From the NCBI GenBank assembly GCA_903907995.1, contig CAIVQH010000019.1, positions 186,001-250,000 on the forward strand: a stretch of DNA of 64,000 nt, in the 5' to 3' direction. Below are positions 9,964 through 19,304 of the stretch, piece by piece. The notes beneath the pieces are model-generated. The model made no database searches. It saw only the letters and a program-made list of their open reading frames with translations, and was not told where the DNA came from. The first letter of the stretch is position 1; every line of letters begins with the position of its first letter. This stretch comes from an uncultured Verrucomicrobiota bacterium. Lineage in GTDB: Bacteria > Verrucomicrobiota > Verrucomicrobiia > Limisphaerales > UBA9464. Both the position numbers and the translations under genes were made by a program.

Positions 9964-12900
9964 TGCGCCTGCACGCGCAGGAAGCCGGCACCGCCGGAGG
10001 GGGCGATCTGCTTGAAACTGAAATGTCCCGGCGAGTTGGTGGCAAGGGTCGCCACCAGTGGCAGGTAGGGGCCGGCGGGATCGGACGCCTTGAGCAGCGT
10101 AAGCAGGGTCGCGTTCGCGCCCGTCAGGGTGAAATCCACCCGCAGATTGCCATTGGGCCCGAGCACGATCGCACTGACGTCGAGCGCCTGGGCGGTGGGG
10201 AGAGTGAAGGTCGCGGTGACTGACTTGTTGGCGTTCATCACCAGGTTGGTGGGACTGACGGTGCCGTTCAGATCGCCCGACCAACCGGTGAACACCCAGC
10301 CAGGAAGCGGCGTGGCAGTGAGCGACACGACATCGTTGGAGAGGTAAGCGCCTTTGAGTGGTAGCGCGGTGACGGTCCCCAATCCGTTGACTCCGGTGGT
10401 CAGGGTGAAGGTGGGAGCAAAGACGGCGGTGACCGACCTGTTGGCGCTCATCACCAGGTTGGTGGGACTGATGGAGCCGCTCAGGTCGCCCGACCAGCCG
10501 GTGAACACCCAGCCGGGTGCCGGCGTGGCGGTGACCGACACGACGTCGTTGGAGAGGTAAGCGCCTTTGAGTGGCAGCGCAGTCACGGTCCCCAGTCCAT
10601 TGGTGGCGGTGGCGAGCGTGAAAGTGGGAGCGAAGATCGCGGTAACCGACCTGTTGGCGTTCATCACCAGGTTGGTGGGACTGATGGACCCGCTCAGATC
10701 GCCCGACCAGCCGGTGAACACCCAGCCGGGAGCCGGTGTCGCGGTGACCGACACAACGTCATTTGAGAGATAAACTCCCTTGGTGGGCAGCGCGGACACG
10801 GAGCCCTGTCCATTGACGGCGGTGGTGAGGGTGAAGGTAGGAACGAAGATAGCGGTGATCGACTTGTTCCCGTCCATCACCAGGTTGGTCGGGCTCAGCG
10901 AGCCACCCAGATCGCCGGTCCAGTTCACGAAAGCCCAGCCCGGTGCTGCGGTGGCGCTCAACGACACTACCTCCCCGTTGGCGTAGGTGGCCTTCAGCGG
11001 ATTGGCCGTTACCGTACCCTGACCGCTGACCGCCGTGGCCAAAGTATGATTGTTGCTGAAATTGGCGGTGACGGTGGTGTTCGCGTTGAGCGTCAGCAAG
11101 AGCGGATTGGCACTGCCGGTGGCCCCGCCTGACCAGCCCATGAAAGCCATGCTGAACATGGGGTTGGCGATCAGCGTGACCGGAGTGCCGGGCGAGTAGA
11201 TCCCGCCTGGAGGGAGGGCCAAGACGCTGCCGGGGCCGTTGGTGGCCAGCGTGAGCGTGACCGATGGCGGGGTGCCGGTGGTCGTGCTCAGGAAGAACCA
11301 GGGCCCGAAATTCAGGAAGCGCCCGCCAATCTGCGGGCTGGCGTGCAGCGCATAGTCACCGGCCGCCGGCGGCACGAAGCCAAAGCTGGGCTGAGTCTCC
11401 GCAGTGGTTGTGATCTGGGTCAGCTGTTCGACACCCGTGAAGCTGAGATCGTCGAAGAAGAAACCGTAGAGCGATCCGGTCTGGTTGAAAAAGACGGTCT
11501 GTGCGCCCCTCACGACCACGTAGGTGAAGCGCACCGAGATTTCCTGGTCGGCGAAGGCGGTCAGCGGAATGACCCGCGGCGTAAATCCGTTTTCGATGGT
11601 GCTACCGCTGTTGTTCGTGCGGCCGTGCTGTTCCCAAAGGGTGATCCAGGAAGCGCCGCTGTTCGTGGAAATCTGCGCCCGGGCAAACTCGTTGGTGGTG
11701 GCGGCAGCGAGGCGGGTCGCAAAGGTCATCTGGGCCGTGGCGGTGGTCCGCAACCGCGCGTTGAGGGTCAGCACCTGATCCGTGGAGTTGGTGTGCGCCA
11801 GATGGTAGCTGGCCGTGCCGGTCGCGTGCGAATCCGTGGAGATCACCGAGTAGCCCGGCGCGACACTGGCGGTGAAATCGCCGGCGCCGGTCTCGGCCCC
11901 GATCACGCCGGAGAAGAGCGTGCGTTTGGCATATTCCCAGCGGTAGGCGGTGGCACCGGGAACGGGCTGGGCGACATACGGCGTGGAGCCGGACACGTTG
12001 GCCAGCTTGGTGCCGCCGATGATGGGCGGCACATAGGTCAGCGCGAGGTCCACCTTGAGATTGCTGCCGCCGGCGACCGTGACGGACTTCGAGAACCCGG
12101 TGAAGTTTGGTCCGTTGAAGCTCACCACCTGCGGGCCGTCTGCCGTGGGCACGGCATAGCCGCCCGAATTGGCCGTGACCGCGAAATTGTCGTTGCCGCC
12201 GATCGTGACGGTCAGGCCGCCGATGCCCTCGCCGGGGTCGTAGGCCTGGTTGCCATTCAGATCATAGTAGGCGACGCCGGTCACCAGCGGCTGCTGGCCC
12301 GGGCGCGCGCCGAAATCAAAGGTCACCAGCTGCGGTCCGACTTTGCCGATGTTGGTGATGCCATTGTTGATGTTGGTGACCGTGTTGCTGGCATTCAGCA
12401 CCCCGATGCCGATTTCGTGGAAGCTGGCCGAATGGTTGTTGAGCCGGTGGCCGGGCGGATCCTGCACGCCGCCGGGACCGTTCCCCCAGTCCACCTCGAA
12501 GCCCGCGTGGCCGTTGGGGACCGAGTCGGCAAAGGCAAAGACGCTCTCGCCGGCGGTGCTGAATGTGTAGCCCGCCGCCGTGATACGGTCGCCGGTCGTA
12601 TTGACCACATTCGCCGATCCGGCCGGGCTGGTTTCCTCGTGGGCCTGGATGCCGTTGGCCAGCATCCACTGCGTATGGCCCCGCGCGGCCGTGGTCAGAT
12701 GCGGTTCCAGCGCCAGCGGGGGCAGGGGCGGAAAGGCCGCCAGGTCCGTCTGCAGCTTCGCCAGGTCCACGTTGAAAAACTGGTAGGCGGCCAGCGTGAC
12801 GGAATCCAGGTTGGCCGTCGTGGCGAGGCGGACGCCTTCCGCGGCCGGGTTGGCCCGGGCGCGGTTGAGCAGCTCCAGGTAGTACTGCTCGTCATCCGTG

Positions 12901-13067
12901 GGATCGCCGATGGAGTACTGGACGCCGGTGCCGGCCGGCGTCGGGGCGTTCGGGCGCGGGGCGGGATTTTTGAACTCGGTCACCGCCGGCGGGGGCGCCA
13001 CGGGATCGGCCGCACGCAGCGCGGTCATGCACACCAACCCCGCGAGCAAATGTCTCAATGCCTTCAT
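9960..13067 (-). CDS. Secreted CAP (SCP-like) domain protein with InlB-type B-repeats
   Basis: 1035 residues. A signal peptide (MKALRHLLAGLVCMTALRA) is followed by a CAP/SCP domain (about residues 55-210) with YYLELLNRARANP, HTQWMLANG and HEIGIGV. Next come a SdrD-like/carboxypeptidase-like segment (YYDLNGNQAYDPGEGIGG) and a middle adhesive region. Five beta-rich repeats of about 71 residues follow, of the divergent InlB-B type (GWVFTGWSGDL, SPTNLVMNANRSV). It ends with a C-terminal domain finishing GAGFLRVQAQ. It is probably cell-surface or extracellular, and the role is unknown. Confidence 0.9.
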   Translation of the reverse strand: MKALRHLLAGLVCMTALRAADPVAPPPAVTEFKNPAPRPNAPTPAGTGVQYSIGDPTDDEQYYLELLNRARANPAAEGVRLATTANLDSVTLAAYQFFNVDLAKLQTDLAAFPPLPPLALEPHLTTAARGHTQWMLANGIQAHEETSPAGSANVVNTTGDRITAAGYTFSTAGESVFAFADSVPNGHAGFEVDWGNGPGGVQDPPGHRLNNHSASFHEIGIGVLNASNTVTNINNGITNIGKVGPQLVTFDFGARPGQQPLVTGVAYYDLNGNQAYDPGEGIGGLTVTIGGNDNFAVTANSGGYAVPTADGPQVVSFNGPNFTGFSKSVTVAGGSNLKVDLALTYVPPIIGGTKLANVSGSTPYVAQPVPGATAYRWEYAKRTLFSGVIGAETGAGDFTASVAPGYSVISTDSHATGTASYHLAHTNSTDQVLTLNARLRTTATAQMTFATRLAAATTNEFARAQISTNSGASWITLWEQHGRTNNSGSTIENGFTPRVIPLTAFADQEISVRFTYVVVRGAQTVFFNQTGSLYGFFFDDLSFTGVEQLTQITTTAETQPSFGFVPPAAGDYALHASPQIGGRFLNFGPWFFLSTTTGTPPSVTLTLATNGPGSVLALPPGGIYSPGTPVTLIANPMFSMAFMGWSGGATGSANPLLLTLNANTTVTANFSNNHTLATAVSGQGTVTANPLKATYANGEVVSLSATAAPGWAFVNWTGDLGGSLSPTNLVMDGNKSITAIFVPTFTLTTAVNGQGSVSALPTKGVYLSNDVVSVTATPAPGWVFTGWSGDLSGSISPTNLVMNANRSVTAIFAPTFTLATATNGLGTVTALPLKGAYLSNDVVSVTATPAPGWVFTGWSGDLSGSISPTNLVMSANRSVTAVFAPTFTLTTGVNGLGTVTALPLKGAYLSNDVVSLTATPLPGWVFTGWSGDLNGTVSPTNLVMNANKSVTATFTLPTAQALDVSAIVLGPNGNLRVDFTLTGANATLLTLLKASDPAGPYLPLVATLATNSPGHFSFKQIAPSGGAGFLRVQAQ
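10194..11045 (-). repeat. Four tandem 213-bp repeats coding the B-repeat domains
   Basis: Four consecutive 71-codon units have exact 213-bp spacing (unit boundaries at 10406, 10619 and 10832). The middle two are nearly identical at both DNA and protein level, pointing to recent duplication or gene conversion. A fifth, diverged unit precedes them at about 11046-11258. Assembly errors are possible here. Confidence 0.92.
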
Positions 13068-13134
13068 CTCAATAGAAATCAGTCATAGCCAAGCCAATCG
13101 AATTGCAGCGAGAGAAAAAACGGACGGACCCAAA

Positions 13135-14595
13135 TCATTCATCCGGACCACCCAGGCCGGCGGCCAAATCTTCCGCGCTCCAGTTTTGACGGGCGGTCTC
13201 CAGTCGGTCCGCCGTGCGGCCATGTTCCCAGACGGCGAATCGAGCCGTTCGCCCTGGATCGCCCGTCCACGCCGGTTGCGCCAGCAGACCCGCCAGGTAG
13301 CCCCCGAGAGCATCTCCGCTGCCACCTTGGGCCAGGCCCGGGTTGCCGGTCGGATTCACATGGGCCGGCCCCGTGGGGCCACCGACCAATGTCTGGTGAC
13401 CTTTCAGGACCGTCCAGATGCCCTGGCCCGTGAAAGCGGCGAGCATCTCGGGTCGCTTCAGGTCCGTGGGCAGTCCGCGTTTGGCGAGCCAGCGGGCCGC
13501 TTCGCCCGGATGGGGGGTGATGATGCGCAATGCCTGCGCACACGGCGTCTCGGTGGCCAACCAGTCCAGCGCGCTGGCATCGGCCACCATGGGCAGGGAC
13601 AATTCCCGCCACCACGCCACAACCTGCGCGCGCAGCCAGTCCGGCACTTCCGGGCCGGCCAGGCCGGGGCCAACCAGCAGAACGGTGGTCTTGGCCGGGA
13701 GCTCCAGGGGTTGCCGCCAGGGGCGCACCATCGGGGCGGCCAGTTGCGAGGCGACCGGCCCGTAGGTTTCCGGCGAAGTAATGACCGTGATCAGCCCCGG
13801 CCGGGCGCGGCCAGCGGCCCGGGCGGCCAGCACAGCCGCACCATGGTATCCCAGGCTGCCCGCGATGATGGTCACGTGGCCAAAGCTGCCCTTGTGGGCA
13901 ACGACTGGGCGGGCCGGGGGAAGGGCGGAGAAATCGGACGTTTCCGTCCACCACAATGGGAAATCAACCGCGGTGCCGGTCTGTCGGCGCTGTTTTTCAC
14001 CAATGACCGTCTCCGGGTAGGGCAGCAGCCCGACGCCGGTCGCGACTTCCAACCGCCCGACGTATTCCATGGCGGATTCCGCCAGCAGTCCGCGCTTGGG
14101 CGCGCCAATCGTGAGGGTGATGGTGGCACGGATGGCGGCACCGCGCGGCAGCCCGGTGTCAGCATCCAGCCCGGAAGGGGTGTCCACGGCCAGAATCGGC
14201 AGGCCGCATTCATTGACCGCCGCAAAGAGCTCCTGCCAGGCAGGATCAATCTCCCGGTTCAGGCCGACGCCGAACATCCCATCCACGATCCACCCGGGCT
14301 TGGAGTCGCGCGCCAGCAACAGCCGGAGATCGGTCACTACCTGGCGCGGGATGAAGGCGTTCACAATCTTCGCATCCCGTTCGCCCAGATGGGCTAGCGC
14401 GGCCCGGGTGTCGTCGCCATTGTGGCCACGGCCGGCGAGCAAAACGATGCGGTCGCCCGGCTGGGTAAGTTCGCGCAGGCGCGCGGCCAGACGCTCGCCC
14501 ACCCGGGCGATCACATCGGCTTCACGGACGCCGGCGGCCCAGGTGGCGTCTTCCCAGGCGCGCATCTGTTCAAGGGTTAGGACGGGCAGGGCCAT
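13135..14595 (-). CDS. nnr: Bifunctional NAD(P)HX epimerase/dehydratase
   Basis: 486 residues, the two-domain YjeF arrangement. The N-terminal half (to about residue 210) is the NAD(P)HX epimerase with GRGHNGDD. The C-terminal half is the ADP/ATP-dependent NAD(P)H-hydrate dehydratase with GSFGHVTIIAGS and the phosphate-binding GNPGLAQGGSGDALGGYLAG. The protein repairs hydrated NAD(P)H. The start is the ATG at 14595-14593, at the usual position before the helix LTLEQMRAWEDATW. Confidence 0.93.
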   Translation of the reverse strand: MALPVLTLEQMRAWEDATWAAGVREADVIARVGERLAARLRELTQPGDRIVLLAGRGHNGDDTRAALAHLGERDAKIVNAFIPRQVVTDLRLLLARDSKPGWIVDGMFGVGLNREIDPAWQELFAAVNECGLPILAVDTPSGLDADTGLPRGAAIRATITLTIGAPKRGLLAESAMEYVGRLEVATGVGLLPYPETVIGEKQRRQTGTAVDFPLWWTETSDFSALPPARPVVAHKGSFGHVTIIAGSLGYHGAAVLAARAAGRARPGLITVITSPETYGPVASQLAAPMVRPWRQPLELPAKTTVLLVGPGLAGPEVPDWLRAQVVAWWRELSLPMVADASALDWLATETPCAQALRIITPHPGEAARWLAKRGLPTDLKRPEMLAAFTGQGIWTVLKGHQTLVGGPTGPAHVNPTGNPGLAQGGSGDALGGYLAGLLAQPAWTGDPGRTARFAVWEHGRTADRLETARQNWSAEDLAAGLGGPDE

Positions 14596-14677
14596 GTCGG
14601 TCTCAGGGCTGACGCAGCCACTTTAAGCTACGTCGCCGCTCAGCATCCGGATTCACCGGATTTGCACGGGTGAAATT

Positions 14678-16156
14678 TCAGTGAACAGCGAGTTCCTGTC
14701 GGATGCCGAACTTTTCCACCCGCTTGCGCAGGGTGGCGCGGGTGATGCCGAGCAGCTTGGCCGCCTGCACCTGGTTGCCCTTCGTTTCCTTGAGGGCCTC
14801 GATGATGAGTTCGCGCTCCACGGCCGGCAGCACGCGCAGCTTGCTGTCGCCCCGGGCGAAGCGAAACAGCTGGCGGGCAATGCCCGGAATATCCATGGGC
14901 TGGGCGGCCGATGCGGAGGGGGCAACGGCCACGGTGGCCGGGCCGGTGGGGCCGTTGGCTGCGGTGCCCGCCGGCGTTTCTGTCTGGATCGCCGAAAGCA
15001 CCTCGGCCGGCAGGTCCGAGGGCAGAATGGCGGAGCCCTTGGCCACGACCGTGGCGCGGCGCAGCACGTTCTCCAGCTCGCGGACGTTGCCGGGCCAGTG
15101 ATAGGCTTCCAGGGCCGCGAGCGTGACCTGCCCCAGCGACTTTGGCTTGCCGCCGGGACCAGCCAGCTTCCGCAGGAAGTAATCCACCAGCAGCCGGATG
15201 TCATCCCGGCGTTCCCGCAACGGCGGGAGCTGGATGCGCACGACATTCAGCCGGTAGAACAGGTCCTCGCGGAACTGCTTCGCCTTGACGGCCTCTTCCA
15301 GGGGCTTGTTGGTCGCCGCGATCACGCGGACGTCCACCTTGATGGACTCGCCACCGCCCACGCGCTCAAACGTGCCGTTCTGCAGCACGCGGAGGATCTT
15401 TGTCTGCGTGGTGGACGTCATGTCGCCGATTTCGTCCAGGAAGATGGTGCCCTTGTCGCACTGTTCGAACTTGCCGATGCGCAGCTGGGTGGCCCCGGTG
15501 AAGGAGCCCTTCTCGTGGCCGAACAGCTCGCTTTCCAGCAGGTTCTCGGGGATGGCCGCGCAGTTGATCGCCAGAAACGGACGCTCACTCCGGCGGCTGT
15601 AATGGTAGATGGCCCGCGCCACGAGCTCCTTGCCGGTGCCGCTTTCGCCGGTGATGAGCGCGGTGGCATCCGTGGCGGCGACCTGGCCAATGAGCTTGAA
15701 GATCGCCTGCATGGACTCGCTGCGGCCGATGACCCCGGCCTCGTAGTCCTCCGACTCGAGCATCGGCTGGAGGGCGACCGCCTGGCGCATGTCGCGGGCG
15801 GCCTTGAGCGCCGCCGCGACCAGGGCTTTCAGCTTGGGCACGTCGAAGGGCTTCAGCAGGTAGTCGTAGGCTCCGAGCTTCATCGCCTCGATGGCGGTCT
15901 GCGTGGTGCCGTAGGCGGTCATCAGGATGACCGGCAGCTTGGGGTCCAGCTGGCGGATGCGGCGGAGCGTTTCGAGGCCATTGAGGCCGGCCATCCGGAT
16001 GTCGCTGAGAATGAGGTCGGGCTTGATCTTGGGGATGAGGCGCAGGCCTTCCTCGCCGCTGGAGGCGGTGTGCAGCTCGAGTTCAGGGGAGTCGAAGATG
16101 CGGCGGAACGAGTATTGCACGTCGGCCTCGTCATCGATCAGCAGCAGTTTGTCCAT
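14678..16156 (-). CDS. Sigma54-dependent response regulator, NtrC family
   Basis: 492 residues from ATG 16156-16154. The receiver domain starts at [10 protein letters not shown], with phospho-acceptor Asp52 and Lys102 in LLKPF. The AAA+ domain has Walker A GESGTGKE, the sigma54-contacting loop in the form GSFTGA, and Walker [12 protein letters not shown] variable Ala/Pro linker leads to a Fis-type helix-turn-helix ([20 protein letters not shown]). No sensor kinase is encoded nearby, so its signal and targets are unknown. An in-frame extension of 29 codons upstream was rejected because the receiver motif begins right at this ATG. Confidence 0.95.
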   Translation of the reverse strand: MDKLLLIDDEADVQYSFRRIFDSPELELHTASSGEEGLRLIPKIKPDLILSDIRMAGLNGLETLRRIRQLDPKLPVILMTAYGTTQTAIEAMKLGAYDYLLKPFDVPKLKALVAAALKAARDMRQAVALQPMLESEDYEAGVIGRSESMQAIFKLIGQVAATDATALITGESGTGKELVARAIYHYSRRSERPFLAINCAAIPENLLESELFGHEKGSFTGATQLRIGKFEQCDKGTIFLDEIGDMTSTTQTKILRVLQNGTFERVGGGESIKVDVRVIAATNKPLEEAVKAKQFREDLFYRLNVVRIQLPPLRERRDDIRLLVDYFLRKLAGPGGKPKSLGQVTLAALEAYHWPGNVRELENVLRRATVVAKGSAILPSDLPAEVLSAIQTETPAGTAANGPTGPATVAVAPSASAAQPMDIPGIARQLFRFARGDSKLRVLPAVERELIIEALKETKGNQVQAAKLLGITRATLRKRVEKFGIRQELAVH

Positions 16157-16398
16157 CAGGTGTCCGAAAGCTAGCGCGCGGGAAGGCAGATTGCCAACCA
16201 TGCTTGCCGCTGACTTATGGGGAAGAGAGGTCGAAGCCCCCACGAACGGCGCCGTTCGGCACTATCCGACGGTTTGCGGAAGATTTTTGTGGCATTGGAA
16301 ACCTCCTTTGTTACTTTGCGCGGCCTTCGTTCCGACCAGTCGCTTGTGCAGGCGTCCCGGCGAAACGGGGAAAAGCGTTCAAATTCGCGTAACCAGCT

Positions 16399-17007
16399 GT
16401 GAGTGCCAACAAAGCTTCGGTAAAGAAACCGGCTCCCGTCGTCCGCGGCAAGACCGTCGGTTCGGCGAGCGCGGCGTCCATCCTTGGACGCCCGTTGGCT
16501 AAGAACGCCAAGACCTCGGCCCCCACGTGGACGCCGAACAGCAAGGTGAAGCCGGACCTGCAGAAGTTCTACCAGAACCTGCTGGAGCTGCACGCCCGCC
16601 TGCGCGACCAGATGTCCGGTCTCGCCAAGGAATCCCAGGCCGAGATGGAGAGCTACAGCCTCCACATGGGCGATTCCGGCACCGACAATTTCGACCGTGA
16701 TTTCGCCCTGAGCCTGCTGTCGTCCGACCAGGATGCCATTTACGAGATCGAGGAGGCCCTGAAGCGCATTGAAAAGGGCACCTACGGCATCTGCGAGCTC
16801 ACCAGCAAACCCATTCCCAAGGCCCGGCTGGAAGCCATCCCTTGGGCCCGTTTTACCGTTGAGGCCCAGGCCCAGCTGGAGAAGGAAGGCGCGCTGAAAC
16901 AGCGCCGTCTCGGTGCGCTCGGCACCGTGGATGCCGCCGGCGGACCCGACGTGGATGACGGTGATGACGAACCGGATGAGAAGCCGGCCGCGAAAGAAAA
17001 GGACTGA
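16399..17007 (+). CDS. DksA/TraR-like protein lacking the zinc-finger cysteines
   Basis: 202 residues from a GTG start. A basic low-complexity N-terminus (about 1-45) precedes the DksA-type coiled coil with an acidic tip (GDSGTDNFDRDFAL) and the family helix EIEEALKRIEKGTYGICE. Only one cysteine remains of the usual four (CELTSKPIPKARLEAIPWAR). The family form is CxxC...CxxC, so the zinc finger is missing as in zinc-independent DksA paralogues. The C-terminus is acidic. It probably binds the RNA polymerase secondary channel. It is followed at once by rpmG and rpsR, and then the zinc uptake genes. Confidence 0.85.
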   Translation: MSANKASVKKPAPVVRGKTVGSASAASILGRPLAKNAKTSAPTWTPNSKVKPDLQKFYQNLLELHARLRDQMSGLAKESQAEMESYSLHMGDSGTDNFDRDFALSLLSSDQDAIYEIEEALKRIEKGTYGICELTSKPIPKARLEAIPWARFTVEAQAQLEKEGALKQRRLGALGTVDAAGGPDVDDGDDEPDEKPAAKEKD

Positions 17008-17013
17008 TTTTTT

Positions 17014-17181
17014 ATGCCCCGCGAAGTTGTAACCATTGAGTGCTCGGAAGCGCGCAAGGAAGGAAAGCCCCCCAGCCGCTACCAGACCAGCCGTAACAAG
17101 AAGCTGCAGACCGAGAAGGTGGAGAAGATGAAGTTTAATCCCTTCCTCCGCCGTCACACCCTGCACAAAGAAATCAAGTAA
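17014..17181 (+). CDS. rpmG: 50S ribosomal protein L33, zinc-free (C-minus) form
   Basis: 55 residues, usual L33 length. Matches include [20 protein letters not shown], then RNKK and [18 protein letters not shown]. Only one cysteine is present, so it lacks the paired CxxC zinc ribbon of C-plus L33. It lies 6 bp after the DksA-like gene and 3 bp before rpsR, in one operon. Confidence 0.95.
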   Translation: MPREVVTIECSEARKEGKPPSRYQTSRNKKLQTEKVEKMKFNPFLRRHTLHKEIK

Positions 17182-17184
17182 GCC

Positions 17185-17433
17185 ATGCCCCGCAAGACCA
17201 GTCTCGAGGAAAAGAAGAAACGCCGCAGCGCATCCTCGCGCACCCCTCGGCCCAAGCCGAAGGTCGATTTCACCATCGACGCGATCGACTACAAGAACGT
17301 CACCCTGCTCAAGCAGTTCGTGACGGAAAATGGTCGCATCCTGCCGCGCAAGTACACCGGCCTGCCGGCCCATTATCAGCGCAATCTGTCCGACGCGATC
17401 AAACGCGCCCGCCAGATGCTGCTGATGAAGTAA
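17185..17433 (+). CDS. rpsR: 30S ribosomal protein S18, cysteine-free form
   Basis: 82 residues. The S18 core is [20 protein letters not shown] followed by [20 protein letters not shown]. The N-terminus is a basic tail without the zinc-binding CxxC pair that some S18 paralogues have. It is the last gene before a strong terminator at 17447-17476. Confidence 0.96.
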   Translation: MPRKTSLEEKKKRRSASSRTPRPKPKVDFTIDAIDYKNVTLLKQFVTENGRILPRKYTGLPAHYQRNLSDAIKRARQMLLMK

Positions 17434-17446
17434 TCGGCGCCCGTCG

Positions 17447-17476
17447 AAAACCCGCTGGGTAAGCCAGCGGGTTTTT
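17447..17476 (+). terminator. Rho-independent terminator after rpsR
   Basis: A 12-bp perfect stem (AAAACCCGCTGG, 17447-17458, with its complement at 17464-17475) and a 5-nt loop, with a T run overlapping the right arm. It separates the ribosomal genes from the zinc transport operon. Confidence 0.92.
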
Positions 17477-17487
17477 CGTGCACACAG

Positions 17488-17505
17488 TTTGCAATTCATT
17501 TGCAA
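17488..17505. promoter_or_regulatory. Candidate Zur/Fur-family operator upstream of znuA
   Basis: TTGCAA-N5-TTGCAA (17489-17505) is a direct and inverted repeat of the self-complementary word TTGCAA. It sits between the rpsR terminator and the znuA ATG (28 bp before it), the expected place for an operator. The same operon ends with a Fur/Zur-type regulator, hence the assignment. The binding word of this organism's Zur is not known. Confidence 0.45.
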
Positions 17506-17533
17506 CAAGGCGTCGGGCTGCTATTTCCTTCCT

Positions 17534-18514
17534 ATGCCCTCCGGCTTACGAAGCTTCCTGGCCCTGCTCGTCCTGTTGTTAGGACTTGCTGGAAAGGCAT
17601 TTGGAGAGGATGGCAAAATCAGGGTGCTTACCTCCATCCCGCCCCTCTATTGCTGGGCGGTGAACGTGGCAGGCGATCTGGCCACGGTGGAGAATCTGCT
17701 GCCGGCCGATGTCGGCCCCCATGATTATCAGTTCAAGCCCAAGGACTTGAAACGCCTCCAGGCCGCCGATCTGATCGTGCTGAACGGGCTTGGCCTGGAG
17801 GAGTGGTTCACGAGGGCCATCCAAGCCAATGCGATGGACGCCGAACGCAAGGTCATCCACATCGCCGATGGCTTGTTGGAGACGAACCTGATTTTCCACC
17901 TGCCCACCCTGGAACTGGACCCGGGTAAGCCAGGAAAAGAGCAAGGGCATGAGCACGATCACGGACCTCGGACCCGGGACTCGGGACCCGGGACCGATCA
18001 TGACCTGGCCAACCCTCATCTCTGGCAGGACCCGCAACTGGCCATGCACGGGGTCACCAACATCCTGCTGGCCCTGCAGCGGATCGACCCTGCCCTCGCC
18101 GCCGGTTACCAGCGCAACGCCACGGCCTACCTGAGCCGGTTGGCCGCCCTGGACACCGAGATCCGGCAGGCCGTTGCCGGCTTTTCATCCCGCACCGTGG
18201 TGACGTATCACGACGCCTTTCCCTATTTCTGCCGCCGCTACGGAATCGACCTGGCCGGAGTCATTGAGCAGGTGCCCGGCTCCGATCCTTCACCGCGTTA
18301 TCTGGCGGAGCTGCTGAAAGTCATCCGCGCGCGGAAGGTGAAGGTCATCTTCACCGAGCCGCAGTTCAACCCGCGTCTGGCGAAGCGTCTGGCGGACGAT
18401 CTCGGCATTGCGGTTGCCGAACTCGACGTGCTGGAGACCGGCGCGCTTTCGCCGGACAGCTACGAGGATGGCCTCCGGCGCAATCTCCGCGTGCTGCAAC
18501 AATACCTGAAGTGA
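17534..18514 (+). CDS. znuA: Zinc ABC transporter, periplasmic binding protein
   Basis: 326 residues from ATG 17534 (an upstream in-frame ATG at 17489 would put the operator inside the gene). A signal peptide ends near GKAFGE. Metal ligands are the histidines in VGPHDYQ, ANPHLW and YHDAFPYF. A His/Asp-rich loop (EQGHEHDHG ... TDHD) is typical of zinc-specific family members. Inside that loop the DNA is a reiterated GGACCCGGGACTC-type word coding PRTRDSGPGT. First gene of znuA-znuC-znuB-zur. Confidence 0.93.
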   Translation: MPSGLRSFLALLVLLLGLAGKAFGEDGKIRVLTSIPPLYCWAVNVAGDLATVENLLPADVGPHDYQFKPKDLKRLQAADLIVLNGLGLEEWFTRAIQANAMDAERKVIHIADGLLETNLIFHLPTLELDPGKPGKEQGHEHDHGPRTRDSGPGTDHDLANPHLWQDPQLAMHGVTNILLALQRIDPALAAGYQRNATAYLSRLAALDTEIRQAVAGFSSRTVVTYHDAFPYFCRRYGIDLAGVIEQVPGSDPSPRYLAELLKVIRARKVKVIFTEPQFNPRLAKRLADDLGIAVAELDVLETGALSPDSYEDGLRRNLRVLQQYLK

Positions 18515-18515
18515 C

Positions 18516-19304
18516 ATGGCCGAAATCCATTTCCATCCCCGTGGGCTGGCCATCGAGGTGCGTGGCCTGCGCGTCACCCTCGGCGACACCGCGGTGCTGC
18601 GCGGGGTGGATTTCCATGTGCCCAAGGGCCAGATCGTCGCGCTGATCGGTCCCAATGGCTCCGGCAAGACCACGCTGCTACGCTGCCTGCTGGGGCTGCA
18701 ACGGCCCGATGCGGGGCAGGTAAGGCTGCTGGGGGAGGAAGTCGGCCCGGCGGTGTTGAAGCGCATCGGCTACGTGCCGCAGCGGCTGCCTTTCGACCGC
18801 AGTTTCATCCTGAGCGTCCGGGAGTTCCTGTCGCTCCGGCTGCGGGAGACGCGCGGCTGGTTCTGGCAGCGCCACCGGAGTACCGATGCCCATCTCCGGG
18901 CCGCTCTCGCCGAGGTCGGGGTGGATCATCTCTTTGACCGGCCCATCGCCGGCCTGAGCGGCGGCCAGTTGCAGCGCGTGCTCATCGCCTTCAGCCTGCT
19001 GGGCAAGCCGGAGCTGCTCCTGCTCGACGAGCCCACCGCCGGCGTGGACACCCCGGGCGAACAGGATTTTTACGGGCTGATCACGGAGGTTCATCGCCGG
19101 CACAAACTCACCGTCGTACTGGTCTCCCACGATCTCTCGATGGTGTACCGGCACGCTGCCCGCGTGTACGCGCTCAATGGGATCATCTGTTGCGAAGGGA
19201 CGCCGGAAGAGGTGATGAACGCCGATTCGCTCAAGCAGGCCTACGGCATTCACGTGACGCCCTATCACCACGAACACGGCCCCGGCCACCACCATGTTCA
19301 CTGA
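18516..19304 (+). CDS. znuC: Zinc ABC transporter, ATP-binding protein
   Basis: 262 residues, begins 1 nt after the znuA stop. It has Walker A GPNGSGKTTLLR, signature LSGGQLQRVLIA, Walker B LLLLDEPTAG and the H-loop LVSHDLSMV. The His-rich C-terminus (TPYHHEHGPGHHHVH) fits a zinc transporter. It powers the ZnuB permease. Confidence 0.95.
   Translation: MAEIHFHPRGLAIEVRGLRVTLGDTAVLRGVDFHVPKGQIVALIGPNGSGKTTLLRCLLGLQRPDAGQVRLLGEEVGPAVLKRIGYVPQRLPFDRSFILSVREFLSLRLRETRGWFWQRHRSTDAHLRAALAEVGVDHLFDRPIAGLSGGQLQRVLIAFSLLGKPELLLLDEPTAGVDTPGEQDFYGLITEVHRRHKLTVVLVSHDLSMVYRHAARVYALNGIICCEGTPEEVMNADSLKQAYGIHVTPYHHEHGPGHHHVH

Noticed and set aside
9262-10284. 340-codon version of the HAD gene
   Set aside because: The upstream 107 codons lie inside the CAP-protein gene and lack HAD similarity. 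The ATG at 9963-9961 overlaps the previous stop in the common ATGA form.
11343-13088. 581-codon plus-strand frame opposite the CAP protein
   Set aside because: Shadow of the minus-strand gene with signal peptide and CAP motifs.
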